Assembly (NCBI RefSeq): GCF_001436755.1
Contig: NZ_AYZD01000025.1
Location: 1 to 64,000, forward strand
Length of the DNA: 64,000 nucleotides
From: Liquorilactobacillus aquaticus DSM 21051
Lineage (GTDB): Bacteria > Bacillota > Bacilli > Lactobacillales > Lactobacillaceae
Reading direction: 5' to 3'
Shown here: piece by piece, positions 21,781 to 30,249 of the stretch
Position numbering within the stretch: position 1 is the stretch's first letter
How the letters are laid out: each line of letters begins with the position of its first letter
Position numbers and translations under genes: made by a program
Notes under the pieces: model-generated
The model's database searches: none
The model's input: only the letters and a program-made list of their open reading frames with translations
Told to the model about the DNA's origin: nothing

Positions 21781-23133
21781 ATGAATGAAAAAGTTTCATT
21801 AAAAACAATGCTGAGCATTGTAGCAGTCGCCTTAGTATCTTTCTCAGGGATCATGGCAGAAACAGCGATGAATGTTACATTTCCAGTCTTATCAAAAGAA
21901 TTCCATACCAATCTGAATAGCATTCAATGGGTTACAACCGCCTATCTATTAGCGGTTACCGTGATGATGACGACAAGTGCATATCTGATCAAACGCTATC
22001 GCAGCCGTAGCTTATGGCTCGCTAGTGTAATAATTTTCATGATCGGAACATTGATTGGCGGTTTTGCGCCGAATGTAGTATTACTACTCTTTGGTCGTAT
22101 TTTGGAAGGTATTGCTGCTGGTATTGCCATGCCGCTCATGTTTAATATTGTTGTAGCAACCGTTCCTTTTACTCAAGTCGGTACATGGATAGGTTTAGCT
22201 TCAATGGTGGTTGGTTTGGCACCATCTTTTGGTCCAACATACGGTGGTGCGTTGGTCGACACGCTTGGCTGGCGTTCAATCTTTTTTATTTTACTGATTG
22301 CCCCGACAGTCTCGCTACTTTTGGGCTGGAAAACAGTCGGCTCAATTGAACGACATCCATTGAGTAAAACATTTGATGTAATCGCATTCGTTTTATTAGC
22401 GATCTGCTTAACGGCGTCTTTGCTTCTCGTTAATCAATTAGAAAGCGGCACAGTTAATTGGACATGGCTTATTACAGCACTGGTAACTCTGATCGGCTTT
22501 ATCTGGCGCGGCCTTACATCAACTCATAGTTTTTTGAACTTGAAACTATTCGCCCAAGTAAAATTTGTGTCGCTATTACTCGTTATTTCAATCTCTATGT
22601 TCATCATGTTGGGACTGAATCTGATTATTCCGATATATCTTCAAGATTTCTTACACACCTCAAGCTTTTGGGCAGGCTTTTCTTTACTGCCGGGTGCCTT
22701 ACTTGGTGCATTCTTGACTCCCGTGTTTGGACGGTTATACGATTTGAAGGGTGCTAAGCTGCCATCATACTTGGGTAATTCCATCTTCACAGTATCTGTG
22801 TTCATAATAGCTGTGTGGTCACATCACTTATCCTTAGTGTTAATTATTGGACTCTACATTACATTTATTATTGGTCGGAATATGTCATATACAAGCGCGC
22901 AAACCGCAGTTCTTGCGGATGAAAAAGAAAGTAATAAGGCAGATGCAACAGCAATCGTCCAAACACTGCAAATGTTTATGGGTGCGCTCGGAACAACAGT
23001 AGGTGCCCTTTTGCAGTCCGAAAGTGGGGTTGCTAACGGTCTTCAGCACTTCTCCTGGTTATCTGTCGGTTTAGCGATATTGATCTTTGGATTATTTGCA
23101 AGCTATTTTTTCAAAAATAGAACTACAAAATAG
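21781..23133 (+). CDS. MFS drug efflux transporter, DHA2 type
   Basis: The protein has 450 residues of mostly membrane segments (about 13-14). The opening ALVSFSGIMAETAMNVTFPV is the DHA2 helix-1 pattern. Motif C appears as PSFGPTYGGALVDTLGWRSI, which marks proton-antiport exporters such as EmrB/QacA/LmrB. The exported compound is unknown. A TAAGGGAG ribosome site precedes the ATG. The gene stands alone between a divergent glucansucrase gene and a terminator. An RND or MFP partner is absent, as usual in Gram-positives. Confidence 0.88.
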   Translation: MNEKVSLKTMLSIVAVALVSFSGIMAETAMNVTFPVLSKEFHTNLNSIQWVTTAYLLAVTVMMTTSAYLIKRYRSRSLWLASVIIFMIGTLIGGFAPNVVLLLFGRILEGIAAGIAMPLMFNIVVATVPFTQVGTWIGLASMVVGLAPSFGPTYGGALVDTLGWRSIFFILLIAPTVSLLLGWKTVGSIERHPLSKTFDVIAFVLLAICLTASLLLVNQLESGTVNWTWLITALVTLIGFIWRGLTSTHSFLNLKLFAQVKFVSLLLVISISMFIMLGLNLIIPIYLQDFLHTSSFWAGFSLLPGALLGAFLTPVFGRLYDLKGAKLPSYLGNSIFTVSVFIIAVWSHHLSLVLIIGLYITFIIGRNMSYTSAQTAVLADEKESNKADATAIVQTLQMFMGALGTTVGALLQSESGVANGLQHFSWLSVGLAILIFGLFASYFFKNRTTK

Positions 23134-23172
23134 CAACTAAGTGTAATTTAATACGGTTGTATGCCTACAACA

Positions 23173-23217
23173 AAAAAGCGGGTATTGTTTTTTACACCAA
23201 TACCTGCTTTTTATTTT
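23173..23217 (+). terminator. Terminator of the MFS gene
   Basis: A 15-bp stem with one mismatch, AAAAAGCGGGTATTG with CAATACCTGCTTTTT, is followed by T-rich sequence 40 bp after the MFS stop. The remaining stretch to 23449 holds nothing recognised. Confidence 0.85.
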
Positions 23218-23449
23218 CAAAAATACAAATCACAGTTTAGCAGCTAGTTAGAAGAAGGTTGAGAATGATTGAGATTCAAATCTTATAGTTTATAAGTATG
23301 TATGTTTTCAAACCATCTATCTTGGCCTTTTATGATACATTTCAAGCTTCTTCCTTTCGCTGTTACCGGTAGAGATTTGTTCATACTCTCTGCCAACTTG
23401 CAATAACACATGTACTACTTGTTGAGGAAAAACACTGTAATAATAATTC

Positions 23450-24307
23450 CTAATCCTTAGCTATTTTTTTCACCTGAATCCTTGACCAGACGATATTGGC
23501 TAAAAAGCCAATAACAGCAGCACCAACCGACAGATATTTGATATTGCCTGCTCCTATGATATCAACCATCACAGGTATTCTTTGAATAATTCCCACTAAC
23601 GCTATCAAGAAAATAAATGGTGTTATCGGATACAGATATATTTGCTTGCTGCTAACAATCCAGAACGTGAAGATAACTGCTAAAGCTAAAATAAGGATCG
23701 TATCATAAGGATAGACAATTTTAATTGTCAAAAAGTCGGGAGTCCAAGATGAAATAGCCAAGAACAATAAAACAAAGCTTGCAAAAAATACTGTTCCAAC
23801 AATATACCCTACTACTTTTGACTTGCGCAAAATATTATTTTCACTTAAATAAATGGACTTATGAACTAAACTGAAAATAATACATGTCAACGCAATTGAT
23901 AACCCAGCCATCAAAAGGTACTCTATAACATTTATTTTAAGCGCTCCAGGATGGGCGAAATCACTCAGAAAAGTAATCAACCAAAAAATTCCAATTGGAA
24001 TTAATGTTATGTCGACCATCTCTTTAAAACCAGCCTTTTTAAAATTTTTGATCATACTATTGGCCAGTTTCCGACTGTCTTTACCAAAATATTCTTCGGC
24101 GGTCTGTCCGTTTTCTTGCGCTTCAATCAAGTCCAGGCAGACATTGTATATCTGTTCGGTGACATCTTCTTCATCGTAAAAAATACCTGAAGTGAGCAAA
24201 TAACTTCTCAAATCATCAAAAAATTTTGCATTCGATCCTTCCAACTGTTTCTTGAGCTCATTTGTCTCATCCCTTAACTTTTCCATTCGTGTATCTTTTT
24301 TATTCAT
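23450..24307 (-). CDS. Multi-spanning membrane protein paired with PadR regulator
   Basis: The protein has 285 residues. A soluble N-terminal part (about 1-95) has acidic and coiled-coil character and a motif of the type AQENGQTAEEYFGKDSRKLA, seen in DUF1129/DUF1700-like proteins that sit next to PadR regulators. Six or more membrane helices follow (from about 100). Function is unknown. The start overlaps the padR-like gene by 4 bp, so the two are coupled, a common arrangement in which PadR controls a membrane protein or efflux function. Confidence 0.7.
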   Translation of the reverse strand: MNKKDTRMEKLRDETNELKKQLEGSNAKFFDDLRSYLLTSGIFYDEEDVTEQIYNVCLDLIEAQENGQTAEEYFGKDSRKLANSMIKNFKKAGFKEMVDITLIPIGIFWLITFLSDFAHPGALKINVIEYLLMAGLSIALTCIIFSLVHKSIYLSENNILRKSKVVGYIVGTVFFASFVLLFLAISSWTPDFLTIKIVYPYDTILILALAVIFTFWIVSSKQIYLYPITPFIFLIALVGIIQRIPVMVDIIGAGNIKYLSVGAAVIGFLANIVWSRIQVKKIAKD

Positions 24308-24633
24308 TCTTTTCCCCCTAGTTTAAAGATCCGTTTGACACTGTTATTAATTTCTTGCCAATCCTGCAAAAATGCTGTTAGTTCTACCTTTCCGTCCGGA
24401 GTAATACTGAAATACTTGCGACTCGGTCCTTCAGGTGATGGCTTCATCCTGCCGATAATAAGTGCTTTTTTTTCAAGTTTCTGCAAAATCGGATAGATCG
24501 TCCCACCTATTACATCTGTAAAACCAACGGCACGCAGTTCTTGCACAAGTTGATACCCATATGTTTCATGCTGGGCAACAATTTGTAAAACACATCCTTC
24601 TAGGACGCCTTTTAACATTTGTGTTTTACTCAA
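24304..24633 (-). CDS. PadR-family transcriptional regulator
   Basis: The protein has 109 residues. The winged helix is typical: MLKGVLEGCVLQIVAQHETY then GYQLVQELRA, GGTIYPILQKLEKKALI and SRKYFSITPDG. The short C-terminal helix marks subfamily 2. Short PadR proteins usually repress the operon in which they lie and release DNA upon binding hydrophobic compounds. Direct and inverted pieces around 24640-24720 (for example ACTAGTTTGT) could be its operator, but no clean box is seen. Confidence 0.9.
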   Translation of the reverse strand: MSKTQMLKGVLEGCVLQIVAQHETYGYQLVQELRAVGFTDVIGGTIYPILQKLEKKALIIGRMKPSPEGPSRKYFSITPDGKVELTAFLQDWQEINNSVKRIFKLGGKE

Positions 24634-25245
24634 TGTTCCACCCCTTTCAGTAGCTAGTATGTAATAACAACTACCATATTTAAAAATATATCATACCTTT
24701 CACTAGTTTGTAAAGCATAGTAGTTAAATAGATACAGATTATATACTTTGTTTCTGAGAGTTGTTCAATTACCATGTAATCGATAATTATGGCAAAAACA
24801 CCTAAGCTTTACTGGTAAAATAAGCGTTCACTGGAGCGAATATTATACGCCAATTTTTGTTATTTCTTAAAGCATGTTAAATTATCGATTAGCTTTCACG
24901 TATCTAATATCACCTGTAGTATGATACTCTTTCAAAATTATTGATGCACGTCTTGCCTTCTAGCTTAAGCTCTTTGCCTTAGAACTCATGACTAAGCCTC
25001 TTTATTTTTAGGAATCTAAATTACATGGTTAACTAAGGATCATCACAGTTATGGAAATTAAATCATAGATTTACTTTCTTTTTAAATAATTCATTTCAAA
25101 TCTTTAAGTACTGTCTCTCTACATCTGTTTCAAAATTGTAACATATTACATTCTTTCGGCTACTGTTACTATTCACTCACCAGCAATGTTAGCGCATTCA
25201 AAAATAAGATATAATTAAGAAAACCAAAAAAGGGAGACGACTTAG
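24634..25245. other. Long intergenic region before the beta-glucosidase gene
   Basis: About 600 bp with no credible ORF on either strand. The left end carries the padR-like promoter and the right end the glucosidase promoter and cre box (separate entries). Nothing is recognised in the middle. A small RNA cannot be ruled out. Confidence 0.45.
25187..25215 (+). promoter_or_regulatory. cre box overlapping the promoter of the 6-phospho-beta-glucosidase gene
   Basis: TGTTAGCGCATTCA (25187-25200) matches the CcpA-binding consensus TGWNANCGNTNWCA at all but one fixed position. It covers the -35 region of a promoter whose -10 is TATAAT at 25210-25215. Carbon catabolite repression of the gene is therefore expected. 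Confidence 0.75.
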
Positions 25246-26685
<1,440 letters not shown>

Positions 26686-26761
26686 ACTTCCGACAACTGT
26701 TTTAGAAAGTAATCTAAAAAGTGTTCGACTGTTCACTACAATATTGTGTCAAAATAAACAC

Positions 26762-26808
26762 AAAAAGGGCGACAAAAATTCTTCACGATAATTTTTGTCG
26801 CCCTTTTT
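26762..26808. terminator. Strong bidirectional terminator
   Basis: A 19-bp perfect stem (AAAAAGGGCGACAAAAATT with its complement) around a short loop lies between the convergent glucosidase and RpiR genes. It ends 4 bp from the RpiR stop. Confidence 0.92.
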
Positions 26809-26811
26809 ATA

Positions 26812-27555
26812 TTAGCGCTGCCCGATATTCCTAGCCAGAAGCTCTAAAATAAAGATTACTGGAGCTTGGGTCGTGATGTTTAAAGTCTTCTTAATGACCT
26901 CGGGCTTCACATTATATGAAAAATTAATTTCAGAAACTTTCGCTAAGGTACTGTAATTATTATCTGTAACGCTGATAATATGAAAGCCTTCCCCTTTTAA
27001 ACTAATAGCCCGATCAACAATCTCATGTGTTTCACCGCTAACAGATAGCATAATAGCAATCTGATCAGTATCATGCCGAACTTCTTGAGGCAGCGGATAG
27101 AAGGGATCACTATTGTAAACTGAATTAACCCCAAAATTAGCAAACTGACGAGCACCATATTGTGCTAGTACGCCTGAAGTTCCAATACCAAAAAAAAGAA
27201 CATTATTTGTATTGGAAATTAACTTTTTAAAAGCAGCCAGTTCATTAGAGTACTGCTGCAGCAAGGGTCGGTTAAAGAACTCACCCGTTAAATCTATAAT
27301 TTCTGTCTCATAATTTGTTGACAATTTTTTTGTCTGTAATACCAATTTCTGTTGTTTTAAATCAAACTTAAATTCATAAAAGCTATCATAACCCATTTTT
27401 TTGATACATCTAATAATAGAAGCAGATGAAACATGAATCACCATAGCTAACTGGCGAATACTTGACTTAAGTGTCTCGTTAGGATGGGCTATCAAATAAT
27501 TGTAAATTATAATTTCTGTTGGTGTGAAGTCCTTTAGATCGATCATTTCTTTCAT
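26812..27555 (-). CDS. RpiR-family regulator with SIS domain
   Basis: The protein has 247 residues. The N-terminal helix-turn-helix reads SSIRQLAMVIHVSSASIIRC, and the SIS sugar-phosphate-binding domain begins near ISNTNNVLFFGIGTSG. SIS-type regulators sense a phosphosugar, here probably the phospho-beta-glucoside. It is divergent from the PTS operon at 27786 and convergent with the glucosidase gene, so both are likely targets. The start at 27555 could also be the second Met (MIDLKDF), which differs by three codons. Confidence 0.9.
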   Translation of the reverse strand: MKEMIDLKDFTPTEIIIYNYLIAHPNETLKSSIRQLAMVIHVSSASIIRCIKKMGYDSFYEFKFDLKQQKLVLQTKKLSTNYETEIIDLTGEFFNRPLLQQYSNELAAFKKLISNTNNVLFFGIGTSGVLAQYGARQFANFGVNSVYNSDPFYPLPQEVRHDTDQIAIMLSVSGETHEIVDRAISLKGEGFHIISVTDNNYSTLAKVSEINFSYNVKPEVIKKTLNITTQAPVIFILELLARNIGQR

Positions 27556-27668
27556 CCCAACCTTCCTTAAAACATACGATGACTAAATTATAAAATAATA
27601 ATTCAAAAAAAACAAAATTCTACTTTGTTTCATTATCTGTAAAATGTAACCATTTCTTTGTTTTTTGT

Positions 27669-27696
27669 AGATAGCGCTTACATACATTGCTATAAT
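27669..27696 (+). promoter_or_regulatory. cre box and -10 of the PTS operon
   Basis: AGATAGCGCTTACA (27669-27682) matches the cre consensus except for its first base. TATAAT follows at 27691-27696. As with the glucosidase gene, the cre lies where RNA polymerase would bind the -35 region. Confidence 0.75.
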
Positions 27697-27785
27697 TAGC
27701 GTAGTAAAGCAAAGGCAGGTGTGATAAAATGTAAAATTTTATCGTTCTTGATACTAAAATACAAAATTAGCTAGGAGGAATTATC

Positions 27786-28109
27786 ATGAGTGAAAAAACA
27801 AAAACAATTATGCTGTGTTGTGCTGCCGGTATGAGTACCAGTATGTTAGTTACGCGAATGCAGAAGGCTGCCAGTGAAAAAGGGATTGATGCAAAAATAT
27901 TTGCTTGCCCAGCTGCAGAGGTCGATGAAAAACTGGAACAAGAAAATATTAACAGTATTTTGTTGGGGCCTCAAGTTCGCTACTTACTTGATAATATCAA
28001 GAAAAAAGTTGCAGATAAGCCCATCAAAGTCGATGTAATTGACATGCAGGCTTACGGCATGATGAACGGTGCCAAAGTTTTGGAACAAGGTCTCAAATTA
28101 AGCAACTAA
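27786..28109 (+). CDS. PTS lactose/cellobiose-type IIB subunit
   Basis: The protein has 107 residues. The phosphorylated Cys is C12 in MLCCAAGMSTSMLV, matching the CSAGMSTS pattern of CelA/ChbB-type IIB proteins. It takes phosphate from IIA and passes it to the incoming sugar bound by IIC. AGGAGG precedes the ATG. It is first in an operon IIB-IIA-IIC. Substrate is inferred to be a beta-glucoside such as cellobiose from the GH1 gene beside it. Confidence 0.93.
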   Translation: MSEKTKTIMLCCAAGMSTSMLVTRMQKAASEKGIDAKIFACPAAEVDEKLEQENINSILLGPQVRYLLDNIKKKVADKPIKVDVIDMQAYGMMNGAKVLEQGLKLSN

Positions 28110-28138
28110 AAATTCAGTTTTTTTGGAGGGATAGTTTA

Positions 28139-28477
28139 ATGTCTGATAACAACGAAGAACAACAATTAATGCAGACGATGGGGCTGATAACTAATGCTGG
28201 TAACGCAAAGTCTCTGGCGATGGAGGCTATCCACGCTGCACACAGCGACAACTTTGAAGCAGCTCATGACAAGATCAAAGAAGCAAACAAATCATTAGTT
28301 GAAGCTCACAACATGCAGACAAAAATGTTAACAGCAGAAGCGAACGGACACCATGCGAAGCTGACCTTATTGGCTGTACATTCGCAAGATCATCTGATGA
28401 CTGCCATTACATTTATTGACTTAGCTCAAGAATTGATCAGTGTTTACGAAAAGTTGGCTGAAACTAAGAGAGTTTAA
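28139..28477 (+). CDS. PTS lactose/cellobiose-type IIA subunit
   Basis: The protein has 112 residues, all helical, of the trimeric lac/cel type. The phosphorylated His is H81 in LLAVHSQDHLMTA, the conserved HAQDHLMT motif. It accepts phosphate from HPr. It is 29 bp after IIB and 26 bp before IIC, within one operon. GGAGGG precedes the ATG. Confidence 0.94.
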   Translation: MSDNNEEQQLMQTMGLITNAGNAKSLAMEAIHAAHSDNFEAAHDKIKEANKSLVEAHNMQTKMLTAEANGHHAKLTLLAVHSQDHLMTAITFIDLAQELISVYEKLAETKRV

Positions 28478-28503
28478 ATCTCGCAGAAAGAGGTGTTAGT
28501 CTA

Positions 28504-29853
28504 ATGAATAATTCTGATGCGTTCAAAGAGAAAATGACAAATATGGTCGGTAAGTTTTCTGGCTCGCGTTTTGTCCGTGCAATCATGGAAGCTGGATACA
28601 GTGTTATTGCTTTTTCTATTATTGGAGCTATATTTTTAATCTTGCAAGTTTTACCCCAAGCTTTTCCAATTCCTGGTTTTGCAGAGCTATATGCAGGCAC
28701 CCTAGGTCGCTTTGACGTTTTGTTCCAAACCGTCTATAACTCAACGATGGGCATTTTGGCATTAATTTTTGCAGGAACATTCACTTATAATTATACCAAG
28801 ATTTACCAACAAGAGGAACATCTTAACTTAAATCCGCTTAATGGTCTGTTGATGTTTTTGATGGCAATGTTTATTACGGTCCCGCAATTAGTTTGGAAAG
28901 GTGGAACAGTTCAGTTCGTCCAAACCTTGGATAAAGCTAACATTATTGGCGGCGGGTATGCCGTATCGGTCTCGGGCGTTACACGAATTGGCGCAGTTGG
29001 GATCTTTACTGGCTTAGTTGTTGGTTGGCTGACAGTTCAAATTTATCGGTTTACGATCAAACACAACTGGTCGATCAAGATGCCTGCCTCAGTGCCGGCT
29101 GGCGTTTCTAACTCATTTAGTGCTCTGATCCCAGGATTCTGTGTGGCCTTTGTAATTGCTGGGCTTAACTTATTGCTAGTCTTTGCCAGAACTGATATCT
29201 TTAAAGTTCTTTACATTCCGTTCTCATTTGTTAGCAGCATTGCCGACACTTGGTGGGGCTTCCTAGTTATTATTTTCCTGATTCATTTTCTCTGGTGGTT
29301 TGGAATTCACGGCGCAACAATCGTCAGCTCGTTCTATACACCAATCGTATTGGCAAATATGGCCGCTAATGTTAAAGGGGCGAACCATTTCTTCGCCGGT
29401 GATCCATTGAATGCTTTTGTTCTTCTTGGCGGTTCAGGAGCTACTTTAGGCGTAGCTATTTGGTTAGTCACTAGATCCAGGTCCGTTCAATTACGAGAAA
29501 TTGGTAAAGCAGAAATCGTTCCAGCGATCTTTAACATTAATGAACCTTTGATCTTTGGGTTACCAATTGTTTATAACGTCAAACTTTTTATTCCCTTTAT
29601 TTTTGCACCGTTAGTTTCAGGGGGCATTGGGTATTTTGCAATTAGCACTAATCTGGTTCATAAAATTATTATTCAACAACCTTGGCCGACACCTATTGGT
29701 TTGGGCGGTTTCACCGCCACAACAAGTTGGCAGGGTGCTATTCTTGCATTCATCTGTGCCGCAGCTGCTTTCATCGTTTGGTATCCGTTTATCAAATATT
29801 ATGACCGCACCTTGTTAAAACAAGAACAAGCGGCAGCTAAAGAACAGAAATAA
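28504..29853 (+). CDS. PTS cellobiose-type IIC permease
   Basis: The protein has 449 residues with about ten membrane segments. Conserved features of the lac/cel IIC family are visible: WWFGIHGATIV, the substrate-site stretch NINEPLIFGLPIVYN with its Glu, and PWPTPIGLGGF. It carries the sugar across the membrane during phosphorylation. It ends the operon. A hairpin of weak quality follows, and a better terminator lies at 30182. Confidence 0.94.
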   Translation: MNNSDAFKEKMTNMVGKFSGSRFVRAIMEAGYSVIAFSIIGAIFLILQVLPQAFPIPGFAELYAGTLGRFDVLFQTVYNSTMGILALIFAGTFTYNYTKIYQQEEHLNLNPLNGLLMFLMAMFITVPQLVWKGGTVQFVQTLDKANIIGGGYAVSVSGVTRIGAVGIFTGLVVGWLTVQIYRFTIKHNWSIKMPASVPAGVSNSFSALIPGFCVAFVIAGLNLLLVFARTDIFKVLYIPFSFVSSIADTWWGFLVIIFLIHFLWWFGIHGATIVSSFYTPIVLANMAANVKGANHFFAGDPLNAFVLLGGSGATLGVAIWLVTRSRSVQLREIGKAEIVPAIFNINEPLIFGLPIVYNVKLFIPFIFAPLVSGGIGYFAISTNLVHKIIIQQPWPTPIGLGGFTATTSWQGAILAFICAAAAFIVWYPFIKYYDRTLLKQEQAAAKEQK

Positions 29854-30126
29854 TAAAAAGTTTTCTTGAATTGATTCAAGCTCATGAGAACTTGAAGTTA
29901 CCAAATAATGTTCCCCAAACCTCAAAACATCATTTAAAATATTTTCTAGGCGATGATAGGTACCCCTCTTTTGCTGGGATAACTCTCGTCGTCTATTTTG
30001 TTTATTGCATTGTTCAAGAGTTACTGATAAATCAAGCGCCCAAATGATATCAGGATTGTAGAATTCGACCTTTTTCGTTATCTTGATGATAAACATGAAA
30101 ATAAGTCTTAGAAAATAAATGCACAT
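29815..30126 (-). pseudogene. Possible remnant of a P-loop kinase gene, or a spurious ORF
   Basis: A 103-codon frame whose middle part (NPDIIWALDLSVTLEQCNKQ, then RRRELSQQ and YHRLENILNDVL) looks like the lid and C-terminal region of a small nucleoside or nucleotide kinase. There is no Walker A upstream, no convincing ribosome site, and it overlaps the 3' end of the IIC gene. A 5'-truncated relic is the best guess. It could equally be chance. Confidence 0.25.
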
Positions 30127-30181
30127 ACTTTTTTCTGAATTTGTTCTATACTATTAACTTTTATAAACAGCAACAGAACTA

Positions 30182-30226
30182 AGCCATATTGAACAAATTG
30201 TATCTGTTCAATATGGCTAGTTTTTT
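30182..30226 (+). terminator. Terminator downstream of the PTS operon
   Basis: A 14-bp perfect stem (AGCCATATTGAACA with TGTTCAATATGGCT) is followed by AG and T6 on the plus strand. It is 24 bp from the convergent surface-protein stop and may act for both directions, though the minus-strand T tract is poor. Confidence 0.8.
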
Positions 30227-30249
30227 CATTTAAAAATTTTTTAAAATAA

